Positions 15,181 to 23,038 of a stretch of DNA of 37,177 nt are shown piece after piece. The notes beneath the pieces were generated by a model, which did not search any database, was not told where the DNA came from, and was given only the letters and a program-made list of their open reading frames with translations. The position numbers were made by a program, and so were the translations under genes. Each line of letters opens with the position of its first letter. Position 1 is the first letter of the stretch. The DNA is taken from the NCBI GenBank assembly GCA_022616075.1, contig JAKEFK010000092.1, positions 1 through 37,177 on the forward strand, in the 5' to 3' direction. This stretch comes from a bacterium. Its GTDB lineage: Bacteria; Acidobacteriota; HRBIN11; JAKEFK01.

Positions 15181-15294
15181 CTAGTGTCCTGTCCCATCTA
15201 AAACTTGCATTTTGCTGCTGGCTCGCAGGCTTGATGATCTGCCTGCCCGGCGCTCGCGCCAAAATGGAAAGTTTTAGATGGGACAGGACACTAG
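15181..15294. mobile_element. 114-bp MITE-like palindromic element with 26-bp perfect terminal inverted repeats
   Basis: The left end (15181-15206, beginning CTAGTGTCCTGTCCC) and the right end (15269-15294, ending GGGACAGGACACTAG) are perfect reverse complements over 26 bases. The similarity continues inward imperfectly (GCATTTTG against CAAAATGG). An inner GCAGGC...GCCTGC pair lies in the core. The ends carry TA within CTAG, consistent with a TA or CTAG target duplication. No transposase frame fits inside, so it would be moved by an enzyme encoded elsewhere. It lies between two genes of one operon, and its right end contains the TAG stop (15291-15293) of the propeller-protein gene. The single RNA hairpin it can form may dampen readthrough into the aminotransferase gene. 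Confidence 0.8.
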
Positions 15295-16226
15295 GATTCA
15301 TCCAAAACAGCATAACCAAAGCCTGACTTGCCAAATCCATTCCCGTTATAAAGTAGAAACCATCTACCCTGGTATTGATAGACATAACAGTACTCCATCA
15401 TTTCGGAGTCCCAACCGGTTTCAGACCGCGATATTCCAACTTCGTCATCTTTCCTGATCCATTGAATCCCATCGCTTGATTCAGCATATCCAAGCCTATA
15501 GCTGCGATTGGGATCAGTTCGATAATCAGTCAACTGCCGGTACGAATAAAACATTCGGTACGTCCCATCCTTTATGAAAACACAGGGTCGACCTATTGCC
15601 TCAGTGAAAACATCGTAATCAATACATACGATCCCCGTCTTTATCCAATTGACACCATTCGCGGACTCCGCGTATTTCACATGATAGGATGGCTCGGATC
15701 GGCTGTTGATCATTTTCCACCCGGTACAAGACACATACCACATTCTGTATTTGCCGGCATCAAAAAGAACACAGGGTGCCGTATTAAAGTATGGTTCTTC
15801 GACTGATCTGTCACAAATGGGTCCTTTTGAGTACTTCTCAAAGCTTTTCCCTTGATCTTCACTGATTGCCAACCCTATGGAAAGACGATACGCAACGGTA
15901 ACCTGGGGATTCCAACCAATGTAATACAGGTACTTCTTGCTATCGAAATCAATGATCCAGGAAGGCATGATTCCATTGTCATCAAATGTTCCTGGATCGC
16001 CCCAAGAAAGCAAAGGAAGTGAATTGATATTCAGAACATTTTCCGGGTTACCGGCTTCGACTTCTATGTATGCAGGTAAAGATCGTCCTTGTGCATCTCT
16101 TGTCCCAAAGTAGATCCTTAATCTATTGTCGCCGCAATGATCTGCTACAGGTAACGAAGCATGGGAAACCATCCATTCAAAGTTGGATTCAGCTTTGAAA
16201 ATAAGACCTTTCTTGATCCACCTCAT
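15291..16226 (-). CDS. Glycoside-hydrolase-like five-bladed beta-propeller protein
   Basis: 311 residues, cytosolic (no signal peptide). Sequence blocks such as LRIYFGTRD, WIIDFDSKKYLYYIGW, GKYRMWYVSCTGW, HVKYAESANGVNW, GTYRMFYSYRQL and GRWFLLYNGNG repeat the W/Y-rich blade pattern of GH43/GH32-like propellers, with periodic acidic residues (DDNG, EEPYFN, TEAIGRP). Related proteins occur inside O-antigen and capsule clusters, where their role is unclear. Family folds can hydrolyse or bind sugars, but lack of export argues against a degradative role. It lies nine bases downstream of the NeuD-like gene. The stop codon lies within the end of the palindromic element. Reconstructing the site without the element still gives TAG, so the protein is probably not truncated. 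Confidence 0.75.
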   Translation of the reverse strand: MRWIKKGLIFKAESNFEWMVSHASLPVADHCGDNRLRIYFGTRDAQGRSLPAYIEVEAGNPENVLNINSLPLLSWGDPGTFDDNGIMPSWIIDFDSKKYLYYIGWNPQVTVAYRLSIGLAISEDQGKSFEKYSKGPICDRSVEEPYFNTAPCVLFDAGKYRMWYVSCTGWKMINSRSEPSYHVKYAESANGVNWIKTGIVCIDYDVFTEAIGRPCVFIKDGTYRMFYSYRQLTDYRTDPNRSYRLGYAESSDGIQWIRKDDEVGISRSETGWDSEMMEYCYVYQYQGRWFLLYNGNGFGKSGFGYAVLDES

Positions 16227-16235
16227 CTTCCAGTT

Positions 16236-16898
16236 TCAGAAATCCAAATCCTTGCTAAGCACATCTGTTTTCTGTCCAGGAGTTCCCTTGTATACGCCCC
16301 ATGGTTCGGTGTCCTTGAAGATTGATGCTGACATCGCAACCAGTGTCCCTTCAGCAATATGAACTCCGTCTCGGATAGTCGCGTTGACACCAAAAAATGA
16401 ATAAGATTCAACGACGCAATGACCTGAAAGAACAACATGAGACGTGAAGAGCACATGATCTTTTATCACACTGTGATGTCCAATATGATTTCCGCTCCAC
16501 AGAACGACGTTATTCCCGATTGTGGTAAAAGGCTGAATCGTATTGTCTTCAAGGATGAAACAATTCTCACCGATCGGTGTGCCTTCAAATACGGTTGCCT
16601 TCGAGCTGACATAGCTGATCAGAGGATATCCCTTGCTCTTTATTTGATTGTAGATTAGCTCCCTCAAACGATTCATTTTTCGATGCGACATCGGAGCAAA
16701 GAATGAGAATTCGTTTGGTGGATAAAGATTTTCGATTTCGTCAAAAGCGACCACAGGCAGGCCCTCGAATGTTTTCGCCTCGGGAAGATACTGCTTTGTG
16801 ACACTAAAAGCCATGACCTCGTGTTCGGTGTCGTGTTTCAGATAAAAATGCGCAAGTGAGGCAAAATCCTGGATGCCAAAAATGATGACCTTAGACAT
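16236..16898 (-). CDS. NeuD-like sugar O/N-acyltransferase (left-handed beta-helix)
   Basis: 220 residues. The N-terminal 75 residues form a small Rossmann-like domain starting KVIIFGIQDFASLAHFYL. From about residue 90 the hexapeptide-repeat pattern appears (VSSKATVFEGTPIGENCFI, IQPFTTIGNNVVL, GHHSVIKDHVLFTSHVVL, FFGVNATIRDGVHIAEG), ending with a WGVYKGTPGQK-like substrate loop. This is the NeuD/PglD architecture, with acetyl-CoA or another acyl-CoA as donor and an amino or hydroxyl sugar as acceptor. H135/H136-type residues in GNHIGHHS are candidate catalytic bases. A good GGGAG ribosome site lies about seven bases before the ATG, inside the end of the methyltransferase gene. The downstream aminotransferase could supply the amino sugar it acylates. 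Confidence 0.85.
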   Translation of the reverse strand: MSKVIIFGIQDFASLAHFYLKHDTEHEVMAFSVTKQYLPEAKTFEGLPVVAFDEIENLYPPNEFSFFAPMSHRKMNRLRELIYNQIKSKGYPLISYVSSKATVFEGTPIGENCFILEDNTIQPFTTIGNNVVLWSGNHIGHHSVIKDHVLFTSHVVLSGHCVVESYSFFGVNATIRDGVHIAEGTLVAMSASIFKDTEPWGVYKGTPGQKTDVLSKDLDF

Positions 16899-16909
16899 CC
16901 TGTTTCTCC

Positions 16910-17539
16910 CTATTTGTATACATAAGTTGTATATTCGTACAGACCGTAGTCATTCCTGATCACAAAATCTCTTGACAGCTCCCGACTCAAGAAAGCTGCT
17001 AATGTGTCGAACGGCAAGTGAAACAGATCTTCCCTTTCCCAATCGACATGTTTTGACATTACGTTAAAAGCAATGCCATAGTTTGCCTTCTGAAAAACAG
17101 TGTTCAGGACTGCTGTAAAATAAGCCAGCATTTCGTCGAAAGTCAGATCTCTTTTTTCAGTAAAAACTCCGTTCAGAACTACGTAATCAAAGTTCGGGAA
17201 GTCCCCCGTGTGATCGAGAACGTCCAGACAATAGTAGTTAATAGAAGGGAATTTGCGCTTTGATAATTCGATGAACTTTGGCGACACGTCCAATCCGGAG
17301 TAGATGATATGAGAAGCGTTCGTTCTAAGGATGTATTCGTACAGATGCGATGCGCCGCATCCAAAATCCAGGAGTTTAACAGGATTTGGAGTTTCAGGTC
17401 TCATGACTTGCAGCATCACTCTATAGCGGGTATCAACATCTTCTTGCTTCGGCCAATCCACTCCCAGATACGAGTCGCCGTATTTTTCCAAACAAGACTC
17501 ATAGTAGGACACAATGCTTAGGTACTTCTTTTGTTCCAT
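16910..17539 (-). CDS. SAM-dependent class I methyltransferase
   Basis: 209 residues from ATG 17537-17539; a TTG two codons upstream (17545) is possible but less likely. The SAM motif I is KLLDFGCGASHLYEYIL, followed by IYSGLDVSPKFIELSKRKFP (acidic residue at strand 2) and LDVLDHTGDFPNFDYVVLNGVF (motifs II/III). The family is seen in LPS and capsule clusters and usually O-methylates a sugar or small acceptor, but the acceptor cannot be read from the sequence. It is soluble. Stop and next start are 11 bases apart, so it belongs to the minus-strand operon. Confidence 0.82.
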   Translation of the reverse strand: MEQKKYLSIVSYYESCLEKYGDSYLGVDWPKQEDVDTRYRVMLQVMRPETPNPVKLLDFGCGASHLYEYILRTNASHIIYSGLDVSPKFIELSKRKFPSINYYCLDVLDHTGDFPNFDYVVLNGVFTEKRDLTFDEMLAYFTAVLNTVFQKANYGIAFNVMSKHVDWEREDLFHLPFDTLAAFLSRELSRDFVIRNDYGLYEYTTYVYK

Positions 17540-17556
17540 GGACAATCTTTGAGTAG

Positions 17557-18504
17557 TTATCTGAACTCGCCCTTTCGATATGCCGGAAAATAATCGGAAG
17601 TCGAAATTTCCCGCGCTTTTACAATTTGGGAATATTTTTCATGGTCAAGAATGCGTCCACACAGATAGACGGTTCGTGTGCCTGAAGACCAGCCGCGTTT
17701 GAATCGGGTCAGGCCATCGCTTTCAGCATTGGTGGCTCCCGCGCCCGCACCCAGATTTAACCACCGCAGTCCCGCAGCAGCAAAATATTCTATGGCACGC
17801 CAGAACAAAGCAAAAGAAACATGCAGCCGGTATCCGTCCGGGCTGTAGGCTCCCAGGTGGTAGTATGCGACATCACCATGAACGTACCACAACAACATCC
17901 CCACAGTCGCATCGTGATGAACGGCTCGGATCGCGACGATGCCCGGAACAGTGAATTGCCTGGCAAAGCATTCTTTCGAAAAAACCGTTATCCCGGTGAT
18001 GCCGTGTCTTTCAATCAATGTTCCATAGAGAGATGTCCAATCATCAAGCCATTCTCCCGGTTCCTGACAGATCTCTACGTCTACTTGACCGAGCGCTTTG
18101 CGCGCGTAACGATGGTGGTGAGGGTGTACCAGTATTTCTACGGAGCGAGCAAGATCAACTACAAAGTGTTCTTTGAACGGTATAACCAGGTCTTTAAAAC
18201 AGACCTTTAGATCAGGTACCGCGTATTCTCCAAATGGATCAGTCACAATGGTCAAACTCACTAGTTCGCCGGCAAGAGCATTAACATCGGCGGCAAGCTT
18301 CCCCCAATCACCACAAGCAAAAAGGGGGTAGCACGACATAGCATCATGCCAGGGAAAACCCACAATCTGGCGTTCCAGAATCCGCCCTTTGCAGCGCGGC
18401 AAATCCCGAGGAACTCCCCATTCAAATAAGGATTGGGCATACAGTGGATGAAGATAACCTGCAATTTGATTGCCGTTGATTTTTAGATCTGTGCCGCTGC
18501 TCAA
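17557..18504 (-). CDS. FemAB/GNAT-like acyl- or aminoacyltransferase
   Basis: 315 residues. The pattern RCKGRILERQIVGFPWHDAMS, LVHPHHHRYARKAL, ERHGITGITVFSKECF, GMLLWYVHGDVAYYHLGAYSPDGYRLHVSFALFWRAIEYFA, LNLGAGAG and GLTRFKRGWSSGT is characteristic of the FemAB-related GNAT group found in polysaccharide clusters. These enzymes attach an acyl or aminoacyl group to a sugar amine or lipid-linked intermediate. The start is taken as TTG at 18502-18504 because a GGGAG ribosome site lies about nine bases before it and no ATG is better placed. It is soluble and part of the minus-strand operon. The exact group transferred is unknown. Confidence 0.78.
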   Translation of the reverse strand: MSSGTDLKINGNQIAGYLHPLYAQSLFEWGVPRDLPRCKGRILERQIVGFPWHDAMSCYPLFACGDWGKLAADVNALAGELVSLTIVTDPFGEYAVPDLKVCFKDLVIPFKEHFVVDLARSVEILVHPHHHRYARKALGQVDVEICQEPGEWLDDWTSLYGTLIERHGITGITVFSKECFARQFTVPGIVAIRAVHHDATVGMLLWYVHGDVAYYHLGAYSPDGYRLHVSFALFWRAIEYFAAAGLRWLNLGAGAGATNAESDGLTRFKRGWSSGTRTVYLCGRILDHEKYSQIVKAREISTSDYFPAYRKGEFR

Positions 18505-18541
18505 GGTTTCGTTCTCCCTTATGTAGTCAATTCTACACCGA

Positions 18542-20344
18542 TCAGAAATGGGCAGCCGGTGACTTAGGACGCCATAAAGCCATCGTTTCGAAATCTACAA
18601 CAGGCGCAAAATTCAGTTCCTTGAGTGTAGTTATTGCCGTGTCGCATCGGAGGATGCTGCACATGCTGACATCTTCTTCATCTCTATACTTCGGGTTGAT
18701 AATGATCACTGCATTGAGATTCGTTGAATTTATCACAGTCGATAGTGGAACAATTTCGCTCCACGGCGGTCCGACTAAAGTGATTCCAGAGTGGGTTCCA
18801 AGAGAATAATGAATCTCAAACCGGCGCGGAGGTAAAGCCAACAGGCTTTCTCCTTTCTTAACGTAGCTACGAAGCTTCATCAAATCGCTCCAAATCGCAG
18901 GTGTTCTGTGCCAGGCCGGACGCTGCGGCGGCACCACCGCACTGTCGATAGGCCACAGATAGAAATTGCGACTTGTGGTTTTCGTCCGCACCAATGGATA
19001 AACAGCGATCAAGATAAGCAAGGCATATGCAAGCGGGGTCTTATATGTTGCAGGAAGAAATTTGATAACGGAAACGAAACAGATGACCACGGCCACTATG
19101 AACATCGGTCCAGGCAATAAGCCGTAATGTGCGTAGCCTCTGCTGAAGAAAGGGATTAGAGATGCATATCCCGCAATGCAGGTGAATCCCAGGACTTGAC
19201 ACCACGGTTGAACGATCATCACCCTGTACTTCCTTACCAAAAGGCATGCAAGCCATACAAGTGAAGCAAAAACGCTCAATGGCGCCAAAGGCCACGAAAG
19301 CCTTACGTGTTTCGCGACGGTATCCCAGAAACCTACATCGCTGCCGTATGAACGGATCTTTGGGAATGCGCTCCACAAAGGCTCCAGACCACTTCCCTCA
19401 AGAAGAAAACCAATTAAGAAAGTAATCATGGCAAACAATGGCAAGAGAAAAAGACGACGCAAATTGACCTGTTTTGCTTGATCTTGAAAACGGTAAACAA
19501 CTAACAAGCTGATTGCGCCAAGCGAAAGGAGTCCTCCCTGCTGTTTGGCTAGCAAGGCCAGGCCTAAACCTGCGCCAAGCGCGAGACACCGAAGCAGACC
19601 AGCTCTTCCCAGCAGACTACGCCCTCCCCAAATCGACAATCCCAGGAAAAAGGGCAGCGTTGAGAGGGGCTCTGTTGTGCCTTCGAACCCTTCACAACGT
19701 GAGCATAAGTTTATGTAAAAGAGAGCGGCAAGAACGGCCGCATAGATATTCCGGGTTGCTCGAATCACGACGGCCGCAACGGCAACTGCATTCGCGGCAA
19801 TCAAAGATAGGTACCACCATTGCAACCATTCCAGGCTTCCGTTGCCGAGCGCAAAAGGAATCTGCCAGAACATAAAAACACCGGGGAAATAAGCGTGCCG
19901 GATAGGCGTAACATCCGGAATTCCTTCTGCGAGATCCCGGGCGATGCAAGCGTAAGAATAGAAATCGATCCCCTCGATCCTGGAACGGATCATAACCATG
20001 TAACGAATCGCAATAAATATGCTGATGCAAACTGACACGATCAGCATCGACTTTGCGGCAATGTTTAGAACTGCTGAGGGTCTCGAATTCTCCCGTTGAT
20101 CTCTTGCAAGGGTTGCAACAAACGTTCCAAGGATTACTAATAAAAACAGAGAACGCCTCGGGTACAACATCGGATAAAGCGCTTCAGGCCAGAAGACCAG
20201 TAACACAATTCCGGCCAGAGTCCATCCGAAAGAATTCAAGAAATCGATAAAGTTGAAAACCTTAGATCGCAACTGAAGAAGTTTGAGGGAGTTATAGATT
20301 ACTATCGCTCCGATGATCAGGAGCGTGGCAATCTCCAAAAACAT
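18542..20344 (-). CDS. Large multi-spanning membrane glycosyltransferase, GT39/PMT-like (GT-C)
   Basis: 600 residues from ATG 20342-20344, 14 bases after the asnB stop; an upstream TTG at 20422 would overlap asnB by 64 bases and is less likely. About a dozen transmembrane segments precede a soluble C-terminal domain of about 120 residues. The large first outer loop contains EGIDFYSYACIARDLAEG and the conserved HAYFPGVFMFWQIPFAL. An aspartate in this loop is the expected catalytic residue of GT-C enzymes using polyprenyl-phosphate sugars. It may transfer a sugar to the polysaccharide or lipid on the periplasmic side, or it may be an O-unit-related polymerase-like protein. I favour the GT39-like reading. 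Part of the minus-strand operon. Confidence 0.78.
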   Translation of the reverse strand: MFLEIATLLIIGAIVIYNSLKLLQLRSKVFNFIDFLNSFGWTLAGIVLLVFWPEALYPMLYPRRSLFLLVILGTFVATLARDQRENSRPSAVLNIAAKSMLIVSVCISIFIAIRYMVMIRSRIEGIDFYSYACIARDLAEGIPDVTPIRHAYFPGVFMFWQIPFALGNGSLEWLQWWYLSLIAANAVAVAAVVIRATRNIYAAVLAALFYINLCSRCEGFEGTTEPLSTLPFFLGLSIWGGRSLLGRAGLLRCLALGAGLGLALLAKQQGGLLSLGAISLLVVYRFQDQAKQVNLRRLFLLPLFAMITFLIGFLLEGSGLEPLWSAFPKIRSYGSDVGFWDTVAKHVRLSWPLAPLSVFASLVWLACLLVRKYRVMIVQPWCQVLGFTCIAGYASLIPFFSRGYAHYGLLPGPMFIVAVVICFVSVIKFLPATYKTPLAYALLILIAVYPLVRTKTTSRNFYLWPIDSAVVPPQRPAWHRTPAIWSDLMKLRSYVKKGESLLALPPRRFEIHYSLGTHSGITLVGPPWSEIVPLSTVINSTNLNAVIIINPKYRDEEDVSMCSILRCDTAITTLKELNFAPVVDFETMALWRPKSPAAHF

Positions 20345-20358
20345 CAGACTGCCTGAAA

Positions 20359-22233
20359 TCAACCGGCCAACTCCTCCAGCCACACTTCCAAAAACAGGAG
20401 CAACCAGAGTGGACCGCTGCAATCGCCACCATTCCCTTGAGTAGACACCATCGAAGCAACTCTGTCCGCGTTGAAATACTCGTAGATTCGCGCTCCGTTT
20501 TGCAATAGTCGTCCTTCCAATTCGTTTCGCAGTTCGCCTCCGGGATTGAACCAGTGTCCGATCGGTATCGAGAAACCTCTCTTTGGACGATTGACAAAAT
20601 CGCGCGGGAAATGTCGCGAAAGGATATGCTTCAGCGCCCGCTTGCTTACCCAGTTTCCGCTTTCATCTTTCGTGAGTTTCATTTCCACAGGCATTTTCGC
20701 CGCATACTCCGCAACTTTTAAATCCACCAATGGAGTGCGAACTTCGAGTCCATGCATCATGCTGGCTATATCCATCTTGGTCAGGATATCGTTCGGCAGA
20801 TAGGTTGCATAATCGAGAATCTGCGCCTGTGTGATGGACGGATGGTGAGAAGAGTCGCGAAAAGAGTCTTCAAAAACTTCAACCGGCAGATCCACCAGAT
20901 CACGGTACTCCTCTCTCCAAAGCGACCGTCTGGCCTCTAACGGAAAATATTGAATCCATGACTGCCAGCTGGCCAAAGTTCGCCCCGCAGGTTTAGGATC
21001 CGGAGGATAACGGGAGGGCAGGATCGCTTGAGCCAGCGGACGCAACGTTCTTTTCCAGAGTACACGTTGTGGAGGTTTGTACGAGAGTGCTTGCTGCCAT
21101 GCCTGATAGCTATAGTATCCGGCAAAAGCTTCATCGCCACCGTCGCCAGACAAAACCATAGGGACAAATTCACGCGCCATACTACAAACGTAATACGTAG
21201 GAACCGCCGAACTATCTCCAAATGGTTCGCCATAATGCTGCGCCAGCTTTGGTAGGATGGATGTTGCGTCTGCTTTGACAATCTCCACCTTATGATCCGT
21301 TTGCCAGCGAGCAGCCACCTGCTGAGCGTACGCAATTTCATTGAATGCTGCTTCCTCAAATCCAATTGTGAATGTTTGAACCTGGTGTCCTAATTCTTCC
21401 GCCATCATTCCAACAACAGTTGTTGAATCAATTCCGCCTGAAAGTAACGCACCGAACGGAACGTCTGAAACAAGGTGGGCCTTTACCGAATCACGGATCA
21501 CGTGCTCCAAGCCTTCTGCCCATTCTGCCATCGATAAACCTTCTTGAGGCTCGAATTGAAGGGCCCAGTACTTTTCCGGTTCTTCCAGCCTGCCATCCAT
21601 GTGTACCAGCAATCGATGTGCCGGCAAAAGTTTGTATACGTCACGAAAGATGCTCAACGGCGCCGGTATGTATTGTAAGAAGAGATACTGATCGAGAGCA
21701 CGAAGGTCGACTTCAGTAGGACAGTCCGGCAAAACCCGTAATGCTTGAAGCTCAGACGCAAAGATTAGGCGACTGTTCTTCATACTGTAGTAGAGCGGCT
21801 TAATCCCAAAATGATCTCTCGCCAAGAAAACGACGCGTTGCCTCCAATCAAAAATGGCAAAGGCAAACATGCCGCGGAAACGCTCCACACAATGTTTTCC
21901 CCACTCTTGCCAGCTATGCAGAATCACTTCCGTATCCGATTTCGAGTGAAAGAGGTAACCCTTCGACTGAAGTTCCGCCATGAGTTCGCGGTAGTTGTAA
22001 ATCTCTCCGTTGAAAGTAATCGCAACCTGCCCATCCTGGGTGAACATGGGTTGCTGTCCGGTTTCCAAATCTATGATAGCCAGCCGGCGGGTTCCGAGAG
22101 CTGCGCCGTCGCGAACATAAACACCTTCCCCGTCAGGACCACGGTGCGCAATGGCTCGGGTCATCCGGTCAATGTCGACCCGCAGAGATCTGGTATCTCC
22201 CTCCCATTGCACAATTCCTGCTATACCGCACAT
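20359..22233 (-). CDS. asnB: Asparagine synthase (glutamine-hydrolysing) family amidotransferase
   Basis: 624 residues. N-terminal class II glutaminase with nucleophile Cys2 (MCGIAGIVQW), the glutamine-binding RLAIIDLETGQQP and FNGEIYNYREL. The C-terminal ATP-pyrophosphatase domain has the P-loop LSGGIDSTT and the metal-binding SGDGGDEAFAGYY. Both active sites appear complete. Length is at the upper end for AsnB. Because it is embedded between a methyltransferase gene (2-base gap) and a membrane glycosyltransferase gene in a polysaccharide operon, it is more likely to amidate a sugar acid or similar group than to make asparagine for the cell. Family membership is certain; the acceptor is inferred. 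Confidence 0.93.
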   Translation of the reverse strand: MCGIAGIVQWEGDTRSLRVDIDRMTRAIAHRGPDGEGVYVRDGAALGTRRLAIIDLETGQQPMFTQDGQVAITFNGEIYNYRELMAELQSKGYLFHSKSDTEVILHSWQEWGKHCVERFRGMFAFAIFDWRQRVVFLARDHFGIKPLYYSMKNSRLIFASELQALRVLPDCPTEVDLRALDQYLFLQYIPAPLSIFRDVYKLLPAHRLLVHMDGRLEEPEKYWALQFEPQEGLSMAEWAEGLEHVIRDSVKAHLVSDVPFGALLSGGIDSTTVVGMMAEELGHQVQTFTIGFEEAAFNEIAYAQQVAARWQTDHKVEIVKADATSILPKLAQHYGEPFGDSSAVPTYYVCSMAREFVPMVLSGDGGDEAFAGYYSYQAWQQALSYKPPQRVLWKRTLRPLAQAILPSRYPPDPKPAGRTLASWQSWIQYFPLEARRSLWREEYRDLVDLPVEVFEDSFRDSSHHPSITQAQILDYATYLPNDILTKMDIASMMHGLEVRTPLVDLKVAEYAAKMPVEMKLTKDESGNWVSKRALKHILSRHFPRDFVNRPKRGFSIPIGHWFNPGGELRNELEGRLLQNGARIYEYFNADRVASMVSTQGNGGDCSGPLWLLLFLEVWLEELAG

Positions 22234-22235
22234 AG

Positions 22236-23030
22236 TTACATTTCAGATTGAAAAAGATAAACGTTGTTTGATCCTTCGCTGGTTTCCTCGATCTTGAGTG
22301 GAACGAAACCTCTTTTACGGCAAAAGTCCACAACCTCTTCGCGTGACGCGACTTCATAAGGATATCCTCCCAGCCAGTCGAGTAAATCATGGTACGCGGT
22401 CATTCCACGCGGATGTTTTACGTTCCATGCAAATGGATTTTGATTTCGCTTCCATCGGAGCAGCATCCGCTTCGCTATCTCTTTTGTCACAATTACTTTC
22501 TTGCCAACCACAGAGGCCCTGTTGAAAGTTTGTTTTAAAGCCAGATCGTCGCCATAAGCAGGCCCCTTAACATAAATTGCTATCCAGAAGAGGCCCCCTT
22601 TCTTAACGAGAGAACAGGCCTGGGTTATGGCTTTCCACATTGCGCCGGTGTGATGAAGTACGCCCCAGGAATACACGATGTCATATGTGTCCAATGTGCG
22701 GGTGAAATCATTATCAAGGATTGAACCATGATAAATTTGCCAATTCTCCGGCTTATTTGATTTTTCCCATAGACTTTGGGTGGCCTGAATACTGTGCCGA
22801 TCCACATCAAAAGAGACGATCTCCTTCGCGCCTGCCAGATAGAAACAGAGTGAATGCAGTCCCGAGCCGGAACCAATATCAAGAACCGTTTTACCGGACA
22901 CAGTATCAGGCCCCAGCCAGGTGGTGATGTTACTTTGAGCGGAATCGATTGCGTCTTGAGATATTGTTCTTAGAAAGGACTCCCAGTTTTCTCCGAATGA
23001 AAAAGTAATGGGTACGTTTTCAGCTTCCAT
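22236..23030 (-). CDS. SAM-dependent methyltransferase next to Wzt
   Basis: 264 residues from ATG 23028-23030, eight bases after the wzt stop; a TTG at 23063 would overlap wzt by 25 bases. Motif I is VLDIGSGSGLHSLCF, followed by VSFDVDRHSI, YDIVYSWGVLHHTGAMWKAI and the late strand KKGGLFWIAIYV. The C-terminal half (NPFAWNVKHPRGMTAYHDLLDWLGGYPYEVASREEVVDFC) is a recognised extension in methyltransferases of O-antigen clusters. Because it lies directly behind a Wzt carrying a carbohydrate-binding domain, it may install the terminal methyl cap that such exporters read as a stop and export mark. That role is inferred from position only. Confidence 0.85.
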   Translation of the reverse strand: MEAENVPITFSFGENWESFLRTISQDAIDSAQSNITTWLGPDTVSGKTVLDIGSGSGLHSLCFYLAGAKEIVSFDVDRHSIQATQSLWEKSNKPENWQIYHGSILDNDFTRTLDTYDIVYSWGVLHHTGAMWKAITQACSLVKKGGLFWIAIYVKGPAYGDDLALKQTFNRASVVGKKVIVTKEIAKRMLLRWKRNQNPFAWNVKHPRGMTAYHDLLDWLGGYPYEVASREEVVDFCRKRGFVPLKIEETSEGSNNVYLFQSEM

Positions 23031-23038
23031 TGCTTTTT

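Noticed and set aside
15181-15294. Palindrome as an ordinary rho-independent terminator
   Set aside because: The 26-bp perfect arms, CTAG ends and 60-base core are far larger than a terminator stem, and no T-run follows on the transcribed strand.
20345-20422. Upstream TTG start for the GT39-like gene (626 residues)
   Set aside because: It would overlap asnB by 64 bases and precede the first membrane helix with an atypical stretch; ATG 20344 is 14 bases after the asnB stop.
20359-22233. AsnB as a housekeeping asparagine synthetase
   Set aside because: It is embedded with near-zero spacing in a polysaccharide export operon, so a sugar-modifying role is more likely. The enzyme family itself is not in doubt.
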